Assembly (NCBI GenBank): GCA_030066795.1 | Contig: JASJAW010000004.1 | Coordinates: 1 to 64,000, forward strand | Source of the DNA: Dinoroseobacter sp. | Lineage (GTDB): Bacteria > Pseudomonadota > Alphaproteobacteria > Rhodobacterales > Rhodobacteraceae | Length of the DNA stretch: 64,000 bases | Direction: 5' to 3' | In this document: positions 10,494 to 19,199 of the stretch, one piece after another | Numbering within the stretch: the stretch's first letter is position 1 | How the letters are laid out: each line of letters begins with the position of its first letter | Translations under genes and position numbers: made by a program | Notes under the pieces: generated by a model | The model's database searches: none | What the model saw: the letters and a program-made list of their open reading frames with translations, nothing else | Told to the model about the DNA's origin: nothing

Positions 10494-10940
10494 ATGACGA
10501 TGACATCGCAGATCCTCTTAGGAACTCTCTATCTGTCGATATCAACTCTATTTCACGTGGCCGTTGTCGCCGTAAGCATTTCTTGGTTCACACGTCTTTC
10601 GCATCGGGTTGAACGTTTTCGGAGCATTACCCGGAACGTTGTGCTGATCCTGTTTGGTCTCGTATCCATCGTGTTTGCTTTAACGGTTCAGATCTGGTTC
10701 TGGGCTGCAGTTTACTATCGGGTTGGTGCATTTTCGGAGTTCGAGACCAGCTTCTACTTTGCCACTGTTACGTTCACGACTTTGGGTTATGGCGACTTGG
10801 TTCTTGGCCCTGCCTTGAGGATTTTTGCGACGTTTGGGGCCGTCACTGGTCTGCTATCTTTTGGGATCAGCACGGCCTTCCTGATCAACGTGCTCGGGAG
10901 GCTAGGGCCGATCCTCACAAAGAATAACGACCCTAAATAG
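10494..10940 (+). CDS. Small potassium-channel-like protein
   Basis: 148 residues. A pore-loop signature, TTLGYGDLV (about residues 97-105), matches the K+ selectivity filter TxGYGD, preceded by a pore helix (ETSFYFATVTF). Hydrophobic segments near 8-30 and 45-75 and one after the filter (about 110-135) give an ion-channel (Ion_trans_2) topology with one extra N-terminal helix. No cytosolic RCK/TrkA-N domain is attached, so gating is unknown. It is probably an inner-membrane K+ channel subunit acting as a tetramer. It is a single gene, convergent with the CoA transferase operon. Confidence 0.82.
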   Translation: MTMTSQILLGTLYLSISTLFHVAVVAVSISWFTRLSHRVERFRSITRNVVLILFGLVSIVFALTVQIWFWAAVYYRVGAFSEFETSFYFATVTFTTLGYGDLVLGPALRIFATFGAVTGLLSFGISTAFLINVLGRLGPILTKNNDPK

Positions 10941-10961
10941 GACCGCCCGGCCGCGCCTGAT

Positions 10962-12164
10962 TCAGATTACGTTTTTTCCGCGAAGCGCAGCGATCTCCTT
11001 GGTCGTAAGCCCGAGGTTGAGAAGAAGCGCCTCGGTCGTTTCTCCGAGTTTTGGCGGGGGCTTGTTGGGGGCAGGGCGCTGGCCGTCGACCACCACAGGC
11101 GCACCAGCGACCGGCATCGCTGCGCCGTCAAAATCGACTTCCGTGATCAAGCCTCGATGAACGATTTGCCGGTCCGCAAGCGCGTCTGCCACTGTCATAA
11201 CACGGCCGGTTGGAATCCCCGCTGCATTGAACGTCTTAACCCAATGACTGGCTCCTTGGGTCCTCAGAATTGTTTCCAGTTCCTCACGCAAAGTCTGTCG
11301 GTTTATCTTGCGGGCTTCACGTGTGCTGTAGTCCGGGTGTGTCAGCAGGTCGTCGCGTTCCAAAAGGCGCGCCAGGCTTTCCCATTGGCTATCTCGGTTT
11401 GCGGCGATGTTGATCGGGTGATCAGAAGTTGCAAATGTTCCCGAAGGCGAAGAGGTAGTGTTCTCGTTTCCATGTGGCGCAGGTTCCACGCCGCCGATCA
11501 GGAAGTTCGATACAACCCACCCCATGCTCGACAGCAGAGCCTCTGTCATGGAGATATCCAGAAAAGTCCCACGCGGGGTCTGGTTAAGAGCAGCACACAC
11601 CGCAAAGGCTGCGGTCATCCCTCCAAATGTGTCGGCAACCGGGTACCCGACGCGATAGGGCGCCGTGTCTGGGCCACCCGTTATCGACATCACGCCAGAG
11701 ATGCCCTGTACTATTTGGTCATAGGCCGGATCGTTCCTGCGCGGGCCGTCCTGTCCAAAGCCGCTGATGGCGCAATAGATCAGGCGAGGGTTTTCCTGCT
11801 TCAACACGTCGTAGCCAAGTCCAAGACGGTTCATCACCCCGGGGCGGAAGTTCTCGACCAGCACATCCGCGCCCCGCACCAGACGCTTTAGAAGTGCTTT
11901 TCCTTCGGGCGGCTTCATGTCCAGCGTAAGCGAAGCTTTTTCGGCGTTCTGCGCCAGAAAGCTAATCCCCATATTGGCGGCATTGCGCTCTGGGTCCGCA
12001 CCAAGCTGGCGCGCCAAGTCGCCAGTTCCCGGGCGTTCGACCTTGATCACTTCCGCGCCCAAGAGCGCCATCTGATAGCAGCAATAGGGCCCGGCCAGCA
12101 CATTTGTCAGATCTAGGACCCGAACCCCGGTGAGGGGTGCAGGTCGTCCGGTTTCAGTCACCAT
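10962..12164 (-). CDS. CaiB/BaiF family (class III) CoA transferase
   Basis: About 400 residues, the usual family length. Family motifs are clear: VRVLDLTNVLAGPYC at the N-terminus, a glycine-rich GTGD loop, SISGFGQDGP-type core, and NDPAYDQIVQGISGVM, where the Asp matches the catalytic aspartate of formyl-CoA transferase. The reaction transfers CoA between carboxylic acids. It is the last gene of the tctC-tctB-tctA operon and overlaps the tctA stop by a few bases, so it probably activates the imported tricarboxylate or related acid. A citryl-CoA lyase-like gene lies in the divergent arm. The true substrate is not visible. The start at 12164 was chosen over an ATG 18 bases upstream. Confidence 0.88.
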   Translation of the reverse strand: MVTETGRPAPLTGVRVLDLTNVLAGPYCCYQMALLGAEVIKVERPGTGDLARQLGADPERNAANMGISFLAQNAEKASLTLDMKPPEGKALLKRLVRGADVLVENFRPGVMNRLGLGYDVLKQENPRLIYCAISGFGQDGPRRNDPAYDQIVQGISGVMSITGGPDTAPYRVGYPVADTFGGMTAAFAVCAALNQTPRGTFLDISMTEALLSSMGWVVSNFLIGGVEPAPHGNENTTSSPSGTFATSDHPINIAANRDSQWESLARLLERDDLLTHPDYSTREARKINRQTLREELETILRTQGASHWVKTFNAAGIPTGRVMTVADALADRQIVHRGLITEVDFDGAAMPVAGAPVVVDGQRPAPNKPPPKLGETTEALLLNLGLTTKEIAALRGKNVI

Positions 12165-13677
12165 CGGCCACACCTGCTGCACGGGCGCGGGCGCGCCGCG
12201 CGCGGTAGCTGGGCAGCAGGATCAGGAGTACGGCAATGGCCAGCAAGCCCAGTGTCATCGGGCGTTCCCAGATGAAGCTGATGCCATCATAGAGCTGCAT
12301 CGCACGGGAGAAATTGTCCTCCAGCATGCCACCCAGAATGAAGCCGATCAAAAGTGGTGCAAGCGGATAATCTGCAAACCTGAGGATTGTCGCACAAATG
12401 CCGAAGCCCACAAGCAGAAGCAGCTCTGTCGCGTTGTTCTGGCCGATATAGGCGCCCATCAGTGTAAAGAAAAGGATGAACGGGATCAGGTAGTTGCGCG
12501 GGATCGCCAAGATCTTCGCAATATACGGGATCAGTGGCAGGTTCAGGATCAACAGGATCAGGTTGCCAATGAACATCGAGATGATCACGGCCCAGAAGAT
12601 CTCGGGCGTGTCGAGCATCAACCGCGGCCCCGGAGCAACATTCAGTGCGATAAGTGCGCCAAGCAGGATCGCCGTGGTCCCCGAGCCCGGAATACCGAGC
12701 GTGAGAAGCGGCACAAAGGATCCGGTACAGGCCGCGTTGTTGGCTGTCTCGGGCGCGGCGAGACCCTTGACGGAGCCCTTGCCAAACTGTTCCTGCTCCT
12801 CTTTCGGGGCAATGTTGCGCTCGACCGCATAGCCTAGGAAGGAGGCGATTGTCGCGCCAGCGCCCGGCAGCACCCCAATGAAGAAGCCTTGTATCGATTG
12901 GCGACCGACCACGGGCGCCATGGATTTTGCCTCTTCTTTGGTGATGCGCAGGTCCTTGATCTCGCTGCTATCCCCTCCATCGCCCTGTTTCGAGCGCAGC
13001 GGGTTCATCACCAGGAAAAGCGCCTCGGGCAGGGCAAACATCGCCATGGCCAGCGTGATAAAGCCAAAGCCGGACTGCAGGTCCATGAGGCCCATCGTGA
13101 AGCGGGGCATGTTGAATAGTGCCCCTTCGCCGACCGTTGCCATGATCAGGCCGAGGATCGTCATCATCAGCGCCTTGGCGACTTGGCCAGTGCCGGCAAA
13201 GGCCGCAATGGCCGACAGTCCCACGACCATCAGTGCGAAATACTCAGCGGAGTGAAAGAGCAGCGCCACCGAGGACAGCGCTGGTGCGAAAATCATCAGA
13301 AGGATAGCGCCGATGGTGCCGCCTGCGAAGGATGCGATGGCGGCGATGGTGAGCGCCTTACCGGCCTTACCTTGGCGCGCCATGGGGTAACCATCGAAAC
13401 TGGTTGCGACCGTGCCTGCGACGCCGGGTGCGTTTAGGAGAATGGAGGAGGTAGAGCCCCCGAAGATCGCTCCGTAATAGACACCGGCAAGCAGGATCAG
13501 CGCGGCAGACGGGTCGCCAATGGAAATCGCAACCGGGATCATGATCGCGATAATCGACATGGGGCCGAGACCCGGCAGCATCCCGATAAAGGTGCCGATC
13601 AGACATCCGCCGATCACCATCAGCAGGTTCTGGATGGAAAAGGCCGTTTGCAGGCCGATGAGAATTCCTTCTAGCAT
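12154..13677 (-). CDS. tctA: Tripartite tricarboxylate transporter, large membrane subunit TctA
   Basis: 507 residues, normal TctA length, with a dozen or so hydrophobic segments. The typical TctA start LEGILIGLQTAFSIQNLL, the conserved GMLPGLGPM loop and the second related loop GVLPGAGATIASFLGYAVE are present. Together with TctB and the periplasmic TctC it forms a secondary active importer of di- or tricarboxylates across the inner membrane. Four bases separate it from tctB upstream, and the CoA transferase overlaps its end. Regulation is probably by the divergent tctD-tctE two-component pair. Confidence 0.95.
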   Translation of the reverse strand: MLEGILIGLQTAFSIQNLLMVIGGCLIGTFIGMLPGLGPMSIIAIMIPVAISIGDPSAALILLAGVYYGAIFGGSTSSILLNAPGVAGTVATSFDGYPMARQGKAGKALTIAAIASFAGGTIGAILLMIFAPALSSVALLFHSAEYFALMVVGLSAIAAFAGTGQVAKALMMTILGLIMATVGEGALFNMPRFTMGLMDLQSGFGFITLAMAMFALPEALFLVMNPLRSKQGDGGDSSEIKDLRITKEEAKSMAPVVGRQSIQGFFIGVLPGAGATIASFLGYAVERNIAPKEEQEQFGKGSVKGLAAPETANNAACTGSFVPLLTLGIPGSGTTAILLGALIALNVAPGPRLMLDTPEIFWAVIISMFIGNLILLILNLPLIPYIAKILAIPRNYLIPFILFFTLMGAYIGQNNATELLLLVGFGICATILRFADYPLAPLLIGFILGGMLEDNFSRAMQLYDGISFIWERPMTLGLLAIAVLLILLPSYRARRARARAAGVADGD

Positions 13678-13681
13678 TGTC

Positions 13682-14170
13682 TCAGACCCCCACGAATGCC
13701 GGCCAGGGGCGCATGAAAATGCCCAGCACTTCCTGCACCAGATACCACACGAACCCGGCAGCGACTGCAGATACTCCGATCATGGTTACCCACTTGCGTT
13801 CGCCCAGTATCACAGAGCCAAGGATGAGGAAGCCGGTTGTTGACAGGATAAAACCTGCCGGGCGCAGCAGAAGCGCATAGGCCACCATGAGGCCCAGGAG
13901 AGCGCCTGCTTGCCCAATCTTGTAATCGCCAAGGCGGCGGTAATCGATGTCCCCTTCTTTCGGAGGCTTTTGGGGGCCTTCAAGTCCAATGAGGATGACG
14001 AATGCACATGCTGCGCCGAGTACGGCCAGGACTTTGGGGAAGGTGGATGGCCAGATCGGATTCCGCCGCATGAAGGGCGCCAGATTCTCATCCATCGTAA
14101 AAAATGCGGTGTAGCCGTAGATCAGGCAGATGCCCAACAAGACCAGCGCGATCCAGCGATCCAGCGCCAT
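13682..14170 (-). CDS. tctB: Tripartite tricarboxylate transporter, small membrane subunit TctB
   Basis: 162 residues with four predicted membrane helices (about 5-24, 42-62, 87-117 as two close segments, 130-155), the normal TctB topology. The ATG at 14170 is preceded by GGGAGGGG at good spacing; the frame remains open upstream but encodes unlikely sequence. TctB-family proteins are poorly conserved, so the call rests on topology plus its position between tctC and tctA. Confidence 0.9.
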   Translation of the reverse strand: MALDRWIALVLLGICLIYGYTAFFTMDENLAPFMRRNPIWPSTFPKVLAVLGAACAFVILIGLEGPQKPPKEGDIDYRRLGDYKIGQAGALLGLMVAYALLLRPAGFILSTTGFLILGSVILGERKWVTMIGVSAVAAGFVWYLVQEVLGIFMRPWPAFVGV

Positions 14171-14251
14171 GTCGTCCCCTCCCGTGTTCGGATGTCCGTG
14201 TTGGGTGGGCGCGATTATGCCCCGCGCCTCACCCGTGGTTTGCAAGCAGAC

Positions 14252-15232
14252 TTATAGGAAGCCGAGCTTTTTCATGAGTTCGCCCATCGAATTTTCTTGC
14301 GCCTCGAGGAATTTGAGGAACTCGTCGCCGTTGTTGTGGATGTTGACCCATCCGTTCCGGGCGCGGACTTCTTCCCACTCGGGCGTGTCATACATCTTGG
14401 CGAGCGCGTCCTGGTACATGGCGAGCTTGTCTTGCGGCAGGCCTGGCGCCGCGAAGAAGCCGCGCCAGTTCACGAAAGTTGTGTCGATGCCTTGTTCCAT
14501 CATGGTCATTGCATCCGGTGCGGCAGGAACGCGCTCGTCTGACGTCACTCCGATGATCTTAACTTCGCCGGCGTTGGCGAGATCAACAGCTTCAGAGAAA
14601 CCGGTCGACAAGGCTGCGATTTCGCCAGACAGGAGCGCTGCCATAGCTTTGCCGCCCGCGTCATAGGGGATGTACTTGACGTTCAAAGCGTCCTTACCAG
14701 CCGCTTCCATCACCATGGCTGCAACAAGGTGGTCCATACCGCCTGGAACGGACCCGCCGCCGATCGCTGTTGCGTTCGGGTCGGCGTCATAGGCCGCGAT
14801 CAAATCGTCCATTGAGTTGATCGGGCTGTCCTTGCCAACCACCAGTGCCGCGTAGTCGCCGATGGTTCCGGCCACGAGCGTCAGGTCACGGAAATTATGT
14901 GGGAACACGCCGGTCAAAGAACGGATCACAATCGGGGTGGAGTTCACCATCAGTGTGCCGTGGTTACTGTCGGCGTTTTCAATCAGATACCCGATCGCCT
15001 TGCCGCCGCCGCCGCCGGACATGTTCTCGTAGGATGCCGAGCCGACAAGTCCCGCACCGGTCAGAGCTTCGCCGGTGCCACGTGCGGTGCCGTCCCAGCC
15101 GCCACCGGCGCCGCCGGGGATCAGAAAGTGGATGCTGTCGACAACCTGGTGGCCGCCTGCCTGCGCGCCACCGGTCATGGCAACGGCTGCCGCCGCTGCA
15201 ATAAGCGCACGGCGGGTGAATTCGAATTTCAT
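14252..15232 (-). CDS. tctC: Tripartite tricarboxylate transporter, periplasmic binding protein TctC
   Basis: 326 residues with a signal peptide ending in GGAQA-GG. Family motifs include IHFLIPGGAGGGWDGTARG near the N-terminus (ligand-gripping loop), GGKAIGYLI and the IGVTSDERVPAAPDAMTM region typical of the Bug/TctC family. It binds the carboxylate substrate in the periplasm and delivers it to TctA/TctB. ATG at 15232 follows a GGAGG box. First gene of the operon, divergent from tctD. Which tricarboxylate it binds cannot be read from sequence. Confidence 0.94.
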   Translation of the reverse strand: MKFEFTRRALIAAAAAVAMTGGAQAGGHQVVDSIHFLIPGGAGGGWDGTARGTGEALTGAGLVGSASYENMSGGGGGKAIGYLIENADSNHGTLMVNSTPIVIRSLTGVFPHNFRDLTLVAGTIGDYAALVVGKDSPINSMDDLIAAYDADPNATAIGGGSVPGGMDHLVAAMVMEAAGKDALNVKYIPYDAGGKAMAALLSGEIAALSTGFSEAVDLANAGEVKIIGVTSDERVPAAPDAMTMMEQGIDTTFVNWRGFFAAPGLPQDKLAMYQDALAKMYDTPEWEEVRARNGWVNIHNNGDEFLKFLEAQENSMGELMKKLGFL

Positions 15233-15296
15233 GGTCTGTCCTCCCATTTGACAAAGGCGGTCTGAGCCGCCCATGAAGAGAGCGTTGCACCCGAAG

Positions 15297-15313
15297 CTGA
15301 CAATAACCTGACA
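15297..15313. promoter_or_regulatory. Putative TctD operator: direct repeats CTGACA, 11-bp period
   Basis: CTGACA occurs at 15297-15302 and again at 15308-15313, a period of 11 bases, in the short divergent region between tctC (ATG at 15232) and tctD (ATG at 15339). OmpR/PhoB-type regulators such as TctD bind direct repeats with about one helical turn spacing. This is an inference from two copies only. Confidence 0.4.
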
Positions 15314-15338
15314 CACAGCAAAGTGGGGCGAGGGGAAT

Positions 15339-16001
15339 ATGCGTTTTCTGTTGATCGAGGATCATGCGCCATTGGCAAAGGCGGTTGTAGACCGGCTCAG
15401 TCTTGATGGTCATGTCGTAGATCACGCCAGCAGTATGGCAGACGCTTGGGACTTTATTGCAACTGCAGCTTACGATCTGATTTTGCTCGATATTATGCTG
15501 CCAGATGGAGACGGCCGTGATTTTCTAAGCCGGTGCCGGACCGAGGCGCAGAAAACACCTGTCATCGTTCTGACGGCACGTTCAGAGGTGTCGGACCGGG
15601 TCAGTCTTCTGGATCTCGGAGCGGACGACTACATGGTCAAACCGATCGATTTTTCCGAGTTGGAGGCTCGCTGTCGGGCGGTGTTGCGCCGCCGTCAGGG
15701 AGAGGCCCGCAACACCAAGGGAATCGGGGACCTTGTATTCGACCCTTTGGCGGGCACGCTCCGAAAAGACGCCGAAACCATCCAGCTACGACCCCGCGAG
15801 TTGCGCCTGTTTGAAACCTTTGCCAACTCGCCCGGCCAGATATTCTCAAAGGCCGCCCTTGTAGATCGCCTCTTTTCCTTCGACGACGACGTCACCGAGA
15901 ACGCAATCGAGGTCTATGTGGGTCGTTTGCGTCGTCATCTCGAAACCAGCTCGGTGCAGATTACAACGGTGCGCGGGCTTGGCTATAAACTGGACACGTG
16001 A
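15339..16001 (+). CDS. tctD: OmpR-family response regulator TctD-like
   Basis: 220 residues. The N-terminal receiver has the acidic pocket (IEDHA), the phospho-acceptor Asp51 in LILLDIMLPDGDG, and Thr/Lys switch residues (VIVLTAR, MVKPIDFSEL). The C-terminal winged-helix domain (about 125-220) ends in the classic ENAIEVYVGRLRRHL...ITTVRGLGYKL. It pairs with the kinase gene it overlaps (TGATG junction). Position next to tctCBA suggests it senses, through the kinase, the tricarboxylate and activates transporter expression. Confidence 0.93.
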   Translation: MRFLLIEDHAPLAKAVVDRLSLDGHVVDHASSMADAWDFIATAAYDLILLDIMLPDGDGRDFLSRCRTEAQKTPVIVLTARSEVSDRVSLLDLGADDYMVKPIDFSELEARCRAVLRRRQGEARNTKGIGDLVFDPLAGTLRKDAETIQLRPRELRLFETFANSPGQIFSKAALVDRLFSFDDDVTENAIEVYVGRLRRHLETSSVQITTVRGLGYKLDT

Positions 16002-17380
16002 TGGTGAGTTGGTTCTCCAACCCCGGATCCATCCGCCAGCGGCTTCTTGGGTTCTTATTGGTTGGCGCGGCGGCGATGGCGATCCTGCTGTATTTCATTG
16101 TGCGCTCTGTCGCCGGGCAGCTGGCGCAGGAAAGCCAGGACAACATCCTGACGGCGTCGGCATATTCGGTCGTGGACAGTACGCGGGTTCGCAGTGGCGA
16201 GCTGATCGTGGACATTCCTTATTTCGCCTTTTCTATGCTGGGGAATTTATCAGACGAACGTGTCTTCTACTCAATTCGTCTTGGGGGCGAGTTCTTGTCT
16301 GGATACGAAGAGCTGCCGAGCCTGGAAAACATCGATGGCGAGCTTGCCTTTCAATCCGCAGAGTTCTTGGGTCAGGATGTACGCATCGCGACAGCTCGAC
16401 GACCAATCTCTCTGTCGGAAGGATCATCGGTATTGGAAGTCTCTATCGCCCAGACCCGCCAAGGACTGTCGGATACACTGGCACGTATCTCGGGGCTCGC
16501 AGCGGCGCTGGGTCTTGTGTTTTTCATGGTCGCGGCTGTCTTGGCGACCCTGATTGCCAATACGACAATCCGGCCGATAGATCGGCTGACCGCCTCCCTG
16601 TCGCGGAGAGGGCCACGAGACCTGAGACCCGTCACGACGCCTGTGCCCGTCGAGATGGAACCGCTTGTGACCTCGCTGAACGGCTTCATTGGCCGGCTTA
16701 AAACCTCGCTAAGCCGCTCGGAAGACTTCATTGCCGAGGCCGCGCACCGCCTGCGGACGCCTTTGGCCTTGGTCCGGACGCAGGCGGACATCACGATCCG
16801 CCGGATGGAGCGCGATGAAAATCGCAAGGCCATGCGGGACATGATTACCGCCATAGACGAGACGTCGCGCACGGCGGGGCAACTTTTGGACCACGCGATG
16901 GTGAGTCTGCGCGCCGACGATCTTGAGACCGAGAAGATCGCGCTGCCGGTACTGGTGCGAGACACAGTAGAAAGGATGACGCCGACGGCTGAGTTGAAAG
17001 ATCTCGATCTGGAGATCGGCACCCTTGCGGACATGTCGGTGCGCGGTGACCTTATCCTGTTGCAGAGTGCGTTAGAAAACGTAGTCGACAACGCGATGAA
17101 ATACACACCTATTGGCGGTCAAATCGTTGTGGGCGTTTCCGAGGGTGGCTTAGGTTTGGCCCTTATCGCGGTCAGTGATAACGGCCCTGGTTTCCCGAAG
17201 CCGGGAGCCGAACCTTTGACAGACCGGTTTGCACGCGGGACGAATGCAGAAGGCATTGTCGGGTCTGGCTTGGGATTGACAATCGCGCAGGACGTGCTGC
17301 GCGTGCATGGCGGCGCGCTGAACCTGACGAACACAGAAGGAGGAGGCGCATGCGTCGAATTGGTTTTGCCCTCTGTTTAA
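15998..17380 (+). CDS. tctE: Sensor histidine kinase TctE-like
   Basis: About 460 residues. Helices at about 16-35 and 165-188 flank a periplasmic sensor domain of 130 residues (2CSK_N type). HAMP-like linker around 190-240, then the dimerisation box AEAAHRLRTPLALVR with phospho-His250, and a C-terminal HATPase with N-box ENVVDNAMKYTP and GSGLGLTIAQ. Start is GTG 15998 or ATG 16001, both overlapping the tctD stop. Its 3' end overlaps the next gene by about 31 bases, hinting at tight coupling to that periplasmic binding protein. Confidence 0.92.
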   Translation: MMVSWFSNPGSIRQRLLGFLLVGAAAMAILLYFIVRSVAGQLAQESQDNILTASAYSVVDSTRVRSGELIVDIPYFAFSMLGNLSDERVFYSIRLGGEFLSGYEELPSLENIDGELAFQSAEFLGQDVRIATARRPISLSEGSSVLEVSIAQTRQGLSDTLARISGLAAALGLVFFMVAAVLATLIANTTIRPIDRLTASLSRRGPRDLRPVTTPVPVEMEPLVTSLNGFIGRLKTSLSRSEDFIAEAAHRLRTPLALVRTQADITIRRMERDENRKAMRDMITAIDETSRTAGQLLDHAMVSLRADDLETEKIALPVLVRDTVERMTPTAELKDLDLEIGTLADMSVRGDLILLQSALENVVDNAMKYTPIGGQIVVGVSEGGLGLALIAVSDNGPGFPKPGAEPLTDRFARGTNAEGIVGSGLGLTIAQDVLRVHGGALNLTNTEGGGACVELVLPSV

Positions 17381-18366
17381 TCCTTTTTGCTGGGCAGGTT
17401 TTTGCCTTGCAGATCGAGGACCGTGCGCAATTTGGTCCGGACGACGCGTCGCAATCGCTGACCATTATCTCGACCGCGGATATCTCATTCATTTCCCCTT
17501 TGATTGAATCCTTTGTCGCCGAAACCCAGGACGTGTCTATCGACTATATCGTGGCGAGTTCGGCGGAGTTGATGCGCGCACTCGAAGAGGAAGTGCAGCC
17601 TTTTGACATCGCTATCTCCAGCGCGATGGACCTTCAGGTGAAGCTTGCCAATGATGGACGAGCGCGCACGCATCGGTCTGACGCAACGCGCGCCTTGCCG
17701 GATTGGGCGATCTGGAACGATATGGTGTTCGCTTTCACACAGGAACCCGCCGCCATCGTGCTGTCGCGGGCCGCTTTCGGCGAGTTGCCGATCCCGGAGA
17801 ACCGGCAGCAGCTCATCACTACTTTGCGCAACAATCCCGAGGTGTTCCGCGGGCGCGTGGGGACATACGATGTACGCGACTCCGGCCTTGGGTATCTCTT
17901 TGCCACTCAAGACGCCCGCAGTTCCGAGACCTATTGGCGGCTGACCGAGGTCATGGGATCGCTCGACGCCAAGCTTTATTGCTGCTCTTCCGATATGATC
18001 GACGAGGTGGTGCGCGGAGAGCTTGCCATCGCGTACAATGTGCTGGGTAGCTACGCCGAGGGGCGCTCAGATCAATCCGCGTTTACAACGATCCTGCCAT
18101 CTGACTTCACCACAGTCATGCTTCGTTCTGCATTAATACCGCAATCGTCTCAAAACCCTGCATATTCAGAGCAGTTCATCGACCATTTGCTGGATCAGTC
18201 TTTTGAAGGGGGTGCGCTTCGGGTTCCAGAGAACGCGCTGGGCACTCGTGCACAGGATGGAGTTGATCTGCGGCCAATTGAATTGGGGCCCGCGCTGCTG
18301 GTTTATCTGGACCGGTTTAAGAACCGCAGCTTCATTGAAGAGTGGGAAAGCGCGATCCTTCGCTGA
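17350..18366 (+). CDS. Periplasmic binding protein linked to the two-component system
   Basis: 338 residues with a signal peptide (ALCLILFAGQVFA-LQ). The body resembles iron/phosphoglycerate-type solute-binding proteins (PgtC/Fe-binding-like): TIISTADISFISPLIESF near the N-terminus, FDIAISSAMDL, NDMVFAF, and a C-terminal FIDHLL segment. No permease or ATPase accompanies it. Because it starts inside the tctE coding sequence, it more likely presents a ligand to the TctE sensor than feeds a transporter. This is an inference; a ligand cannot be assigned. Two adjacent Cys (YCCSS) occur around residue 203. Confidence 0.75.
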   Translation: MRRIGFALCLILFAGQVFALQIEDRAQFGPDDASQSLTIISTADISFISPLIESFVAETQDVSIDYIVASSAELMRALEEEVQPFDIAISSAMDLQVKLANDGRARTHRSDATRALPDWAIWNDMVFAFTQEPAAIVLSRAAFGELPIPENRQQLITTLRNNPEVFRGRVGTYDVRDSGLGYLFATQDARSSETYWRLTEVMGSLDAKLYCCSSDMIDEVVRGELAIAYNVLGSYAEGRSDQSAFTTILPSDFTTVMLRSALIPQSSQNPAYSEQFIDHLLDQSFEGGALRVPENALGTRAQDGVDLRPIELGPALLVYLDRFKNRSFIEEWESAILR

Positions 18367-18386
18367 GAGAGACAAAAGGAAAAGGC

Positions 18387-19199
18387 ATGAGTGAAGATGT
18401 CAATGAGGTCCGGAATTGGTGGCGCACGTCCATCATAGATATGGAACCAGGGCGGATCGCATTTCGTGGCTATCCGATCGAAGATCTGATCGGCAATGTC
18501 AGCTTCGCGGAGATGATCTGGCTCATGGTACGGGGCGACCGCCCGTCGCCCGCGCAAGCCGCGCTTCTGGAGGCGGCCTTGGTTGCAGGCGTGGACCACG
18601 GACCACAGGCACCATCGATTGCCGCGGCGCGGATGGCGGCCACCTGCGGGGTCGGGTTGAACAACGTGCTGGCCACGGGGGTCAATATGTTGGGCGACGT
18701 GCATGGCGGCGCAGGCGAGCAATGTGCCGAGCTTTACACTGATATCGCAGAGCGCATCGACGCCGGCGCGGAATTGTGGGCTGCTGTTGAAGGCGCTCTC
18801 GCAGCGTGGCGCGAAACGCGCGGCAAGATCGTCTCTGGCTTTGGTCACAGGTTCCACAAGCCGACAGACCCGCGTGCGCCGCGTTTGATGGCCCTTGTAC
18901 GCGAAGCGGCCTCCGCAGGAGTTGTTTCTGGTCAATATGCCGAAATCGGCGAGGCCGTTCAGTCCGCGATCGGTGAAGCACGTGGCACCCCTATTGCGAT
19001 GAACATTGATGGCGCGACGGCGGTCATATTTTGCGAGCTGGGTTTTCCTCCGCCCCTGGCGCGCGGTTTGTTTTGTCTCTCGCGTTCTGTGGGCGTGTTG
19101 GCTCATGGCTGGGAGCAAATGCAACAAGGTGGTCGCAACAAAGGCCCGATGCCTCCGCGTTTCTTGCCGAGCTACGACGGGCGCAAAACGCCGGACTAG
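18387..19199 (+). CDS. Citryl-CoA lyase / citrate synthase-like protein
   Basis: 270 residues, about the size of the catalytic region only of citrate synthase, the size class usually annotated citryl-CoA lyase. Citrate-synthase catalytic motifs are present: GDVHGGAGEQ (His), GFGHRFHKPTDPRAPRL (His) and MNIDGATAVIF (Asp). The predicted reaction is cleavage, or formation, of citryl-CoA or an analogue to acetyl-CoA and an oxo acid. The CoA transferase at the end of the divergent tct operon could supply the CoA thioester. ATG at 18387 follows AAAGGAAAAGG. Other substrates (citramalyl- or methylcitryl-CoA) are equally possible. Convergent with the next gene by a 4-base overlap. Confidence 0.82.
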   Translation: MSEDVNEVRNWWRTSIIDMEPGRIAFRGYPIEDLIGNVSFAEMIWLMVRGDRPSPAQAALLEAALVAGVDHGPQAPSIAAARMAATCGVGLNNVLATGVNMLGDVHGGAGEQCAELYTDIAERIDAGAELWAAVEGALAAWRETRGKIVSGFGHRFHKPTDPRAPRLMALVREAASAGVVSGQYAEIGEAVQSAIGEARGTPIAMNIDGATAVIFCELGFPPPLARGLFCLSRSVGVLAHGWEQMQQGGRNKGPMPPRFLPSYDGRKTPD

